Shown: in pieces, positions 54,306 through 64,000 of the stretch | Numbering within the stretch: the first letter of the stretch is position 1 | Layout of the letters: every line of letters starts with the position of its first letter | Assembly (NCBI GenBank): GCA_034359265.1 | Contig: CP136894.1 | Location: 33,200,501-33,264,500, forward strand | DNA from: Canna indica | Lineage: Eukaryota > Streptophyta > Magnoliopsida > Zingiberales > Cannaceae | Length of the DNA: 64,000 bases | Reading direction: 5' to 3' | The notes under the pieces: generated by a model | Seen by the model: the letters and a program-made list of their open reading frames with translations, nothing else | Databases searched by the model: none | What the model was told of the DNA's origin: nothing | Position numbers and translations under genes: made by a program

Positions 54306-56661
54306 TGTCACGCCCCGACTCAGGGTACGCGTGACCGGCCAAGGTACGTTCGGTACCCCGAAGTCTACACTATGCACTGACCAACAACTCAAAAAAACAC
54401 AACCAGACTGACAGTGAAATTGTAAACAAAGCAATAGTACCAAACTGTATTAGCTGTTTGAAAATAGTTTAACCAAACCAAGTTCGAAACACCACAAGTT
54501 TTAAAATAAACATCTAAAGGTTTTTCAAAGAACATCTCAATGTTTTACAAAACAACACAGTGCATACACACGACTCTACTGAGACACGACTACGACTAAT
54601 AACTGCCAGCTACGAGATCTGCACCCACATTCGCCCTCCAATCACACCATGCCACCAAGCCGTACCTCACTGGTCGGGCTCTGCAAAACAACAATAATGA
54701 AATCGTGAGTTCACGAGGAACTCAGTGAGCGATTCTTTCGAACCTCCACTTAAAACTTCGGCAAGATAACATATATAAGGTATGACATAAATAGGGAATT
54801 TAAATAAGATCACACCACAGAAGTTAATCAGTTTGCCAAGACAGAAGAATGGATGAACCGGCCTCTCGGGCCCTTGTCCATTTCACTAGCTTGGCCACTA
54901 ATGGCCTAAAAATATATATAGAAGGTTCGGTTCTTCCCTCTACGTAATCAGGCCGATCGGCCTACCCAAAACCAGCCCATAAAGGCATCTCAAATATGAA
55001 CTTTCATGATTCGGATCCGTCGACTAGGATGGCCACTAGCCTTAGGAATTCTTCGGGTTAGGGATAGCTAGTCTCACCCAACTCGGGTCTAGCATCAGCG
55101 TGGCCCACTGGAGGAATCTCAAGACCCTCCGCCACTCAGGTCTAACACCTAGCGGACCCGTTGGTGTAATCTCAAGACCCTATAAACCGCTGAGTCGCGT
55201 GGTAGCTGTTCGGCTAATATCACTCCTCAGTAGACCATCTCAATCACAACTAGAACCAGGTTGTGCAAGTTTTCCTGTGTTTTTCTTTTCGGGCGTTGCC
55301 CATGTCCGACCCTTCCCTTCGGGTCACACTACGATGATATTGATATCCGCTAACCATCCCTAGGTGTAAAACATAGTAAGTGTGCTTGTCTCTAAGTTAA
55401 ATGTCACAACTAGGTATGGTTTAAAATTGTTAGAATTTACCAACTATGGATAAGTACTCAGCTTACCATTGTCAACGACACTTGCCAAAAATAATCATGA
55501 GCAACAATCATCATGTGAAAGCCGAATAAAAGAGGTTAAATTCCATTAACTAAACCGATAAGGAACATGCAATAAACATAGCAACAATTAAACATAATAT
55601 CTAAAAATTTATGAAACCTTTCCTTTGATTCAGGTATCATAACCATCCTATCCATGTATGCATTAGCAAGAACATTTCCATAACCATGAGAATATAGATC
55701 TAATGTTGCTATCAATTTCTTAGATGAACAACAATCACATAATAAAATTTGAATCTAACACTAAGCATGTAAGTAGGAATCAAGACGACATAACATGAAA
55801 CCTAGCGTATAGATCCGAACAGTCCCGAATTTTCCACCCCTTTCCATTGCTCGGCCAACTCAAGCAGGGTAACACCCTACTCAGTCGAGCCCTCTAAGGA
55901 AGATGGGAATATTTGCGACAACAACACAAGCATCAATCCAAGATCTAAAATGTAATGAACATAAAGCGATCCGCGAGTTGCAAGACGAGCGACGAAATTG
56001 GGGAAAATTTCGGCATGACCTTTCCCCTTTTTCCTCCACTCGGGCAGCCCACAAAATGCAAAATAAATACATTTTAAAACATAATATCACAGGTATACAC
56101 ATCGATTAAAGTTCTAACATGAGGAAACGCGTCAATCGGCAAGAAACTCGCGAAAGAACCCCGATTTCAAAACTGCTAGGGTCGGCCACCCGCCTCCCTT
56201 CATAAACACACTAACCACTCACCTTGATCGGATCCCAAGGTGACCTCGATGAAGACGAGCTCTGATTTCCTCAAGCATCGACGCGAACTCGGCGTCGACA
56301 AGATCCTTCTCGCTCCCCCTTCCTCTTGGGCTGCGTGCGACTCTCCTATTGAGACGCACGATTGGCTTGGGTGAGGGGTTTTATTCCCCTCATCCAATGA
56401 GTCATTTACCCCAAATCACTTACTCACCTCCTCATCCAACTCCACCTAACCTGGATCGAGCCCCTACTCGATCCGCGAACTAAAACTCAAACCAAACTTG
56501 AGTTAACCAATATGCTCACCCACTCAATCACCAACATTTAGTTATGATTTAAATTAATTTTACCTGCTATTCAAGGTGATCACGCGACTCGACTCGGCTA
56601 GCATTCGACTCGATGGGCTGCACCACGAAAAATTTTATATTAGGAAACCCTGGGTATTACA
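54306..56661 (-). repeat. Gypsy-D 3' LTR (2356 bp)
   Basis: Plus-strand ends TGTCACGCCCC and GGTATTACA. In element sense it starts TGTAATACCC. It holds all conserved LTR features: donor-like GTGAGT (56217-56222, minus), hairpin (54706-54724) and acceptor-like TTTTGCAG (ends at 54681, minus). Confidence 0.95.
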
Positions 56662-59600
56662 ACCTTCCCCCCTTAAGGGAAATTCGTCCTCGAATTTTGT
56701 AGATTCATACGGACTTACCAGTTCTTCGAACAGGGAAGGGTAACGTTCCCTCATGTCCTGCTCTACTTCCCAAGTAGCTTCCTACCCGGTGTGATGCTCC
56801 CACCTAACTTTTACCAAGGGAATTTCCTTGGACCTCAGCTTCCTGATATGCCAGTCAAGTATCTCCACTGGCCTCTCCTAGTACGAGACCGTCGTGTCCA
56901 CCTCAACCGCAGTTGGCTCGATTACATCGGACTCATCCCTCACATATCTCCGGAGCATTGACACATGAAAAAATGGGTGAACTCTACTCAGACTATGAGG
57001 CAAAGCCAGCTCATAAGCCACCGCGCCTCTTCGCTTGAGAATAGGGAAAGACCCAATGAACCTACGGCTCAACTTTCCCTTCTTTCCAAATAGGGCCACC
57101 CCTTTCATGGGGGAAACTTTTAGGAACACCAAGTCGCCCTCAGCGAACTCCAACTCTCTGGCTTTCTTATCAGCATACATTTTTTGGCGACTCTAAGCTG
57201 CCAACAGTCTTTCTTTTATTAGTTGTACCTTCCTCACAACCTCTTCGACCAAGTCGGGACCTACCATGAGAGTCTCTCTGGTCTCAAACCAGCCCACAGG
57301 GGACCTACACCGCCGCCCATATAATGCCTCAAAGGGAGCCATGCCAATGCTACTGTGATAGCTATTGTTGTAGGTGAACTCAATCAACGGCAGGTATTTC
57401 TCCCAACCGCCTGCTAAGTCCAAAACACAGGCCCTCAGCATATCTTCCAAGGTTTGGATGGTTCTCTCAGACTGTTCGTCTCTCTGTGGATGGAAAGTCG
57501 TGCTGAAATGCACTTGAGTGCCCCAGGCTTCTTGGAAAGACTACCAAAACCGGGTTGTGAATTGGGTACCTCGATCTGATATGATCATCACTGGGGTACC
57601 ATGATAAGCCACAATCCTATCTAGAAATAGTCGAGTGTACTGCTCCGCAGAGAAGGTTGTTCTTACTAGAAAGAAGTGTGCGATCTTGGTTAACCGATCG
57701 ACTACCACCCAAATGGAATCAAAACCTCCTCTTGACTTAGGCAACCTAGTCACTAGGTCCATGGTGATCTTCTCCCACTTCCACTTAGGGACCTCGACGT
57801 TCTGCAGCAGCCCCGCAGGCTTTAGATGTTCGACCTTCACCTGCTGGCAGACCAGACATTTGGATACAAATTCTGCTACCTCTCCCTTCATGCCCTTCCA
57901 CCAGTAATGTTGCCTTAAGTCTCGGTACATTTTGGTGGCTCCCGGGTGCATCGTATAAGTGGAACGGTGACCCATTTCCAAAACCTGTCGGCGAACCTCT
58001 GCCATATCAGGCACTACGATCCGGTCTCTGAACCTTAGGACACCCTCTGAGTCGACCCTAAACTCATCATCAGCGTCACCTCTACGGACCAGATCCCTTA
58101 TCAGAGAACAAAATGCGTCCTCCTCCTGCGCAGCACACAACATGTCCACCAAGGTGGATTGTACCCACAGGTGCGCCACCAGGTTCCCCAATGCTAACAC
58201 AGTCAAGGTTGCTCCCCCATCCAGGCACAGCGCTAACTCTCGAGATAGGGGCTTTCTTCTGATTTCTAAATGAGCCAAACTGCCCATGGATTTTCTATTC
58301 AAAGCATCCGCTCCCACATTGGCTTTACCTGGATGATAAATAATAGTGCAGTCATAGTCCTTCAGGAGCTCCATCCACCTTCTATGCCTGAGGTTCAGCT
58401 CATTTTGGGTAAGCAAGTACTGGAGACTCTTGTGATTTGTATAAATCTCACAAGTCTCTCCGTACAGGTAATGACGCCAGAGCTTTAGTGCAAAAACCAC
58501 TGCTGCCAGCTCTAGATCGTGCGTCGGGTAGTTCTTTTCATGCACCTTCAGCTAGCGGGACGCATAGGCTATGACTCTACCAAACTGCATTAGAACGCAA
58601 CCTAGGCCAACCCGAGAGGCATCACAGTAGACCACAAACCCTCATGAGCCGGAAGGTACGGCCAACACGGGTACCGATGTCAAGCATTCCTTGAGCTTCT
58701 AAAAGCTCGCCTTACACTTGTCGTCCCAAACAAATCTAACCTTTTTCTAAGTCAACCGAGTCAGAGGGGCTGCAATCCTCGAGAAGTTCTCTATGAACTT
58801 TGTGTAGTACCCGGCCAATCTAAGAAAGCTGCGAATCTCAGTCACGCTGGTTAGCCGCCTCCAGTTCTGCACCGCCTCCACCTTTGCAAGGTCTACTTGT
58901 ATCCCTTCTTTGGACACTACATGGCCCAGGAACCCTACACTTTTTAACTAGAATTTGCACTTGAAGAATTTGGCAAACAACCGGTTCTCTCTGAGGGTTT
59001 CCAGGACCATCCTCAAGTGCTCGAAGTGCTCCTCCTCACTCTTGGAGTATACCAAGATGTCGTCAATGAAGACGATCATAAAACTGTCGAGGTACTCCTT
59101 AAATACCCGGTTCATCAGGTCCATGAAAGCAGTAGGTGCATTGGTTAGACCAAAAGACATCACTAGGAACTCGTAGTGGCCATAGCAATTCCTGAAGGCA
59201 GTCTTAGGCACATTGCAGTCTCGGATTCTCAACTGATGGTATCCGAACCTTAAGTCTATCTTCGAAAACCATCGTGCTCCCTGCAGTTGGTCAAACAAAT
59301 CGTCTATCCTCGACAGTGGGTAACGATTCTTGACCGTCATTTTATTCGGCTGCCTATAGTCGTTGCACATGCGCATCGACCCATCCTTCTTCTTCACGAA
59401 GAGTACCAGAGCACCCCATGGTGACACACTCGGTCGGATGAAGCCCAAGTCCAGCATGTCTTGTAGTTGCACTTTTAGCTCCCTAAGTTCGGGCGACGCC
59501 ATCCTGTAGGGTGGGATGGAGATCGGCTTCACCCCGGGCTGCAAATCAATGCAGAAATCCACCTCTCTCCTGGGAGGCAATCCCGGCAACTCCTCGGGAA

Positions 59601-60164
59601 ATACATCGGGGAACTCGCAGACTACCTGAGTACCACCGATATCCCCTGTCGCCTCTCCATTTTCCTCTGCAACATATATGGAGGCCAGGAAGGACTGGCA
59701 GCCCCCTGTAGCAGTTTACGAGCCTTAAGGGTTGAGATGACTCCAATCGACTCGCTTCTTCCTTCTCCTTGGAAGGTGAACTGCGGCAACACGGGCTTGC
59801 TGAACATGACTGTCTTAGCCCTTCAATCTAGCAATGCAAAGTGCTTCGCCAGCTAATCCATGCCGAGAATGACATCGAGTTCAAGCGTGGGCAGGAGTGT
59901 CAAATCTGCTCTTAATGCATGGTCGCAGATGAGCACTTCGCAGTCTTGAAAAATTGATTTGGCTATGATTGCATCGCCCATAGGCGTTGATACTAGAAAT
60001 GACCCGTCGAGCAAAGAATGTGCCATTGGTAACTCGGCAGCAAATTTGGCAGATACAAACGAGTGCGTGGCACCCGGATCAAACAGAACATAAGCAGTAG
60101 ATGAACATACTAAAATAGTACATGTTACCACTGCTCTAGATGCCTCTGCCCCATCACGGTTCAT
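56662..60164 (-). pseudogene. Gypsy-D pol remnant (PR-RT-RNase H-INT-chromodomain)
   Basis: Protease 60164-59853 (YVLFDPGATHSFVSAKF, catalytic D-x-G-A; LPTLELDVILGMD, then TAG for Trp at 59854). RT 59589-58948: [40 protein letters not shown]. RNase H and the integrase front share one 334-codon frame (58545-57541): [38 protein letters not shown], the zinc motif [18 protein letters not shown] with CLVCQQ, then [17 protein letters not shown] and [10 protein letters not shown]. Integrase continues 57513-57193 (QRDEQSERTIQTLEDML) and 57180-56878. Chromodomain 56870-56700 (ERPVEILDWHIRKLRSKE, VKVRWEHHTG). TAG for ancestral CAG at 57193-57195, 57541-57543, 58552-58554, 58699-58701 and 58747-58749. 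All catalytic signatures I can check are present, so stops rather than core changes disable it. Confidence 0.95.
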
Positions 60165-61480
60165 GGCGTAGACTCAGGCAGGCGATTTCTCAGAGTGACT
60201 AGCCTGCGGCCCTCTGCTCTGCATTTGACCCTTCTGTGCCACTGACCCTTCTGACATCGACACCTTTCCTCTTGACAGCTCAGTTCTCTAGCCACATCTG
60301 TCTGGGCAATCCTTCCTAAAGTGTCCCACCTGCCCACATCTGAAGCATGCATCTGTGCGGCCATAACAAGCTCCCCAGTATTTTCGATTACAACGACCAC
60401 ACTGCAGCATGTCTAACTTTTGAGCAGCGCCCCCTGACTCTGCCTATCTCGCCGCCCCTGGCCCCGGCTACTGTTGTGCCCACGACTCTGCCGGTGATCT
60501 ATAGTGGTCACAGTTCCCTCCGAATGCCACGACTGACCTCCTGACCCTTGAGACCGAAGCTTTTTCTTGGGCGGCCCATCTTTCCTCTCGAACAGCACCA
60601 GTGCTTCCTTCCAGAGGGCCTCATCCACTACCTGAGCAAATATGGAGTCCTCGATGTAATGAATAAGCCTGCCTATTTGAGGTCTTAGATCCTCCACGAA
60701 TCTCTTCACCCTGACAGTCTTAGTAGCCACTAGAGTTGGGTGGTACCTAGAGAGTCGGGTGAACTCCATTTCATAATTTGCTACTGTCATACCCCCAGAC
60801 TGGCGCAGTATCTCAAAATCTCATGCCCGCTTATCGCGGACACTCATCGGCAAATACTACTCCTCTACAGCTACCCTAAATTCTTCCCAAGTGGGAGGTG
60901 GTACGTGTGCTGCCCTACGACCCCTCCAGGTATGCAACCAGTATTTGGCAGGTCCTCTTAGCTGCAAGCCGACCATGCGTGCCGCCGCCTCTGACGAACA
61001 CCCAGCTCTATACACAGCTGGATCGTAACACTCCCCCAGAAACTCGGTGACTTCCACTTGCCAGTCTGTACCGGTGAATACTGGCGGCCTAAACTTGATG
61101 AAGTCTGCGTATGTAGGTGCTCCTGGGTCCCTAACCTGTGGCGCCACCTATTCAGCCACCTTCGGTACCATAGGGGCTGCGGGTACTGACTGGGGTGGTT
61201 GTTTTTTCTACTACATCTGCTGTCTCAACTCATGCTCCCTGCAGAGCATTTATGTTAGTTGAGCTACCTATGCCTGAAGTTGCACAACTGCAGAATCCTG
61301 GCCCTCTACCTCAGACTGCTCTCTGTCACAGCCCCGACCCCGGCATTCGGTGGAATTGCTACCGCTACCACTCAGAGCAGCATTTCGTGCCTCCATCAAA
61401 CTATCATAAAAAATAATGATTTCACCATTAATATTAACCAACTCATTCAATTATAATTTAAGTTACTAACCGTATGGTGC
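60165..61480 (-). pseudogene. Gypsy-D gag remnant
   Basis: A short N-terminal frame 61450-61268 (MNELVNINGEIIIFYDSLME) is followed by 61147-60857 (YADFIKFRPPVFTG, then QVEVTEFLGECYD, PAKYWLHTWRG, WEEFRVAVEE), the retrotransposon Gag domain. 60790-60413 continues (NYEMEFTRLSRYHPTL, VKRFVEDLRPQIGRLIHY, then a basic Gln/Ser-rich linker). The zinc knuckle CFRCGQVGHFRKDCP is encoded at 60308-60355 in a shifted frame. Stops and shifts occur near 60856, 60412 and 60168. Gag would coat the RNA genome; here it is broken. It is the only gypsy in the window that still has the Gag N-terminus. Confidence 0.85.
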
Positions 61481-61611
61481 GCTGAGTGCAGTCGTGGTTG
61501 CCAGATCTCGTAGCATAACTATACCGTACGTAGACATGCTAGCATATGCCTCGTTCGGTACTCAATCCCTAGTCGCAGTCAAGACCTAACCTGACCCTCT
61601 AATACTAACTT
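61481..61611 (-). other. Gypsy-D 5' leader and degenerate primer site
   Basis: Non-coding leader, similar to 8770-8909. Next to the LTR the minus strand reads AAGTTAGTATTAGAGGG; TTAGTATTAGAG is within a few bases of the tRNA-Met primer site TGGTATCAGAGC, so this is probably a decayed PBS. Confidence 0.55.
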
Positions 61612-62365
61612 TGTCACGCCCCGACTCAGGGTACGCGTGACCGGCCAAGGTACGTTCGGTACCCCGAAGCCTACACTATGCACTGACCAACAACCCATAA
61701 AAACACAACCAGACTGACAGTGAAATCGTAAACAAAGCAATAGTACCAAACCGTATTAGCTGTTTGACAATAGTTTAACCAAATCAAGTTCGAAACACCA
61801 CAAGTTTTAAAATAAGTATCTAAAGGTTTTTCAAAGAACATCTCAATGTTTTATAAAACAACACACTGTATACACACGACTCTACTGAGATACGACTACG
61901 ACTAATAACTGCCAGCTACAAGATCTGCACCCACGTCCGCCCTCCAATCGCACCATGCCACCAAGTCGTACCTCACTGGTCGGGCTTTGCAAAATAACAA
62001 TAATGAAACCGTGAGTTCACGAGGAACTCAGTGAGCGATTCTTTCGAACCTCCACTTAAAACTTCGGCAAGATAACATATATAAGGTATGACATAAATAG
62101 GAAATTTAAATAAGATCACAACACAGAAGTTAATCAGTTTGACAAGACAGAAGAATGGATGAACCGACCTCTCGAGCCCTTGTCCACTTCACTAGCTCGG
62201 CCACTAATGACCTAAAAATATATATAGAAGGTTCGATTCTTCCCTCTACGTAACCAGGCTGGTCGGCCTACCCAAAACTAGCCCATAAAGGCATCTCAAA
62301 TATGAACTTTCATGATTCAGATCCGTCGACTAGGATGGTCACTAGCCTCAGGAATTCTACGGGTT
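61612..62365 (-). repeat. Gypsy-D 5' LTR, inner 754 bp
   Basis: Matches 54306-55047 closely, then stops at 'aattctacgggtta'. The acceptor-like site is altered here (ctttgc in plus where 54680 has tctgc), but the hairpin 62012-62030 is unchanged. Confidence 0.9.
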
Positions 62366-62963
62366 AATAACTTTAAAACATAAATATTATATAAGGATTA
62401 TCCCCCATTTGGATTCAATAAAAATATCTAAAAAATCAAAATTCTTAAGAATCAAAATCTAGTTTTTGGGGTCTAGTACAAATTTCCAGAAAACAAAAAT
62501 TCTCTAATCTCCCGGGTCAAGTATGGGTAGGCTAAAAGCTTCCAAAAAATCCTTAAAAATATCTCGTTATCTAGTTTTTACCCAAGGAACAATTATTGTC
62601 ATTTTTTATGTCAAGAAAATATCTAGGTCATATAGCACTCCAAGGAGCTCTATAGGCTTAGTGAATTTCATGACGGTTTTCGAATTTTCATGTTTTGAGG
62701 TTCAAATTTTGTTTTTTGGTTCTTATGCATCATAAAGAGGATTACATCATATTCTAGACACCATAAACCTAAACTCTAACTTCCCGAAGAATCCCGAGCA
62801 TCGACGAGCATCCTTGTCGATTTCTTTGATTTCTCGGATTTTTCGATTACGGACGTCAAACACTAACCGACTTGGAACTGAAGAATTTCTCAATGAAATA
62901 TTAGTTCCATGTTTGTTATCATCAAGACCGAGATTAAAACTACCGTAGAAAACCTTAGGCCAA
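62366..62963 (-). mobile_element. Copia LTR fragment, inverted partner of 47849-48440
   Basis: The reverse complement starts TTGGCCTAAGGTTTTC at 62963 and follows 47851-48440 base for base with moderate divergence, including 'tttgatgataacaaaca' and 'aaattcactaagcct'. It joins truncated gypsy-D LTR on the left and LINE sequence on the right. Confidence 0.9.
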
Positions 62964-62964
62964 C

Positions 62965-63440
62965 CGCAAGAGTCTTGGCTCTCTCCCCAAACTCCACCAA
63001 AACCATCTTGGTTCCTAGCACTTGTTGTGAATACCTGTTGGTTCATTTGGTTCACAAGAAATGAGTTACTGCTTCAGGCTAGGCAGCCTACCCTATCAGG
63101 CTTAGTGACCTGCATCCTAGCTTTCTCCCATAACTACTTTGATCAGATGCTACCTGAAGGCAATCTCAACCACACTCCTTGTCTAATCGAGTGGATTCCC
63201 CCAACACTGGATTTACTTAAAATCAACTATGACGCTTCACTATTGAATTTTGCAGGCGGTATCGATTTTATAATCTGTAACGATGAGGGGACCCTTATCT
63301 CGGCCACCTGTTCTTAATGTGAGAGAAGCTCTCCCCTCTTATTCTTGAAGCTATCGCCGTTCAAGACGCTCTACTTTTCGCAAAATATCAAGACTTGCCT
63401 TCTTTTGTTATTGAGTCGGACTCTATATATCTTGCACTAT
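62965..63440 (+). pseudogene. LINE (L1-type) C-terminal RNase H fragment
   Basis: 63027-63317 encodes CWFIWFTRNELLLQ, then EWIPPTLDLLKINYDAS and GGIDFIICNDEGTLISATCS. A shift at 63318 leads to EAIAVQDALLFAKYQDLPSF and VIESDSIYLALF. W-x-P-P-x-x-x-x-x-K-I-N-x-D and the later E-A / E-S-D positions are the plant non-LTR RT-associated RNase H (RVT_3-type). The first part before 63027 reads as the usual link from the LINE zinc-binding RT tail. It is followed by an A-rich run at 63448-63457. Same strand as the ORF1 fragment at 47081; the RT core is absent from the window. Confidence 0.75.
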
Positions 63441-64000
63441 TTTCGGTAAAAAAAAATATTATATAAAAACATCAATAAATATTATCAATACAAAATTCAT
63501 AAGTATAAAATATAACTAAAAATATTAAATTAAAAAATTAGAATTCTTTTCGATAAATTTTCATGCATTGGTAATTTTGCTTAATTGTTTCATTATCAAT
63601 TGTATTAAAAATATATTTCTTAAAAAATGTGAGATAAAGTAAGGTTGGTAGGTTATGTTGTAAGGTGGGAGTTGAGGTAGAGGTCATGCATGGGCAGGCT
63701 ACATAGTCGTGTGTGCGGATGGGTCATGGTGCCAGAATAATCATGTGTGATGATGCGAGTGTGAGGTCAATATAACTCAGATTGAGGGGTTGGGGTGGTG
63801 CAATTTTGCTTTTTTCCTTTTATAAGTAGAAAAAAAAAAGTTAAATAGGAGAGGGAGGCAATTGCCCCACTTCCCTAAACGTAGCTCCACCAGTGACAAT
63901 AGGTTGGATAATATGACTTCATACTTGTATAAGTTGGATAATATGATTTGATACTTGTAATGATAATTAATGGTATTGATCGATTGGCTAATTGGTTAAT
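63441..64000. other. Unassigned AT-rich end of window
   Basis: No gene seen. 63460-63640 is over 75% AT by eye. 63845-63895 ('gaggcaattgcccca', 'aaacgtagctccaccagtg') resembles a phrase often seen at transposon or LTR edges in plants, but no partner is visible in the window. Confidence 0.4.

Larger units (their letters stand above)
54306..62365 (-). mobile_element. Gypsy-D: Ty3/gypsy chromovirus, minus strand, 5' LTR truncated
   Basis: 3' LTR 54306-56661, pol 56662-60164, gag 60165-61480, leader to 61611, and 754 bp of the 5' LTR (61612-62365). It is the most complete gypsy here and shows full domain order from Gag to chromodomain. The shared part of the two LTRs differs by roughly one base in 25 over the first 180 bp by eye, mostly transitions. 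The outer 1.6 kb of the 5' LTR is replaced by an inverted copia LTR fragment (62366-62963). Confidence 0.95.

Overview
The window looks like deep heterochromatin of a flowering-plant nuclear genome. I see no host gene that I can defend. What can be read is transposable-element coding sequence, nearly all broken by stops and frameshifts, plus LTRs, terminal inverted repeats and target-site duplications. Evidence for a plant: chromovirus-type Ty3/gypsy polyproteins with C-terminal chromodomains, plant CACTA (TNP2) and Mutator-like (MuDR) transposases, a PIF/Harbinger with a Myb/SANT ORF1, a TRIM element, and a copia-type Gag. The species cannot be named from this.

Layout, left to right. 1-1106 is unassigned. 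1107-8909 is a decayed minus-strand Ty3/gypsy element (gypsy-A) with a truncated CACTA copy (CACTA-1, about 6666-8625) inside it. 8910-17017 is a related gypsy LTR split by a 5.4-kb Mutator-like element (11472-16892) that carries a transposase remnant and an opposite-strand GRF zinc-finger ORF. 17018-25307 is the 3' end of another CACTA (CACTA-2), split by a copia-type element (17326-25233) that has two LTRs, a PBS, a PPT, gag and an extra ORF but no visible pol. 25633-33170 is a PIF/Harbinger element with a truncated gypsy (gypsy-B) inside. 33171-34690 is a CACTA remnant (CACTA-4). About 34696-44308 is a long CACTA (CACTA-3) with a TNP2 transposase remnant; it hosts a copia solo LTR, a gypsy solo LTR with a perfect TSD, and a TRIM array of three LTRs with a perfect TSD. 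46053-46904 is a long foldback. 47081-63440 is a LINE remnant whose ORF1 and RNase H ends are separated by a pile of retroelements: gypsy-C on plus, a scrap of copia gag, gypsy-D on minus, and two inverted copies of the front of one copia LTR.

The elements do not work together as a pathway; they are nested insertions of different age. The most interesting signals are in the long gypsy LTRs: a conserved splice-donor-like site and acceptor-like site 1.4-1.9 kb apart inside the LTR, and just before the acceptor a 7-bp hairpin whose stem changes in compensated pairs between copies. Also notable are the three-LTR TRIM, two premature stops shared by gypsy-C and gypsy-D, and a strong excess of CAG-to-TAG stops, as expected from deamination of methylated cytosine at CHG sites. 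All homology statements come from recognising motifs by eye; no database search was run.
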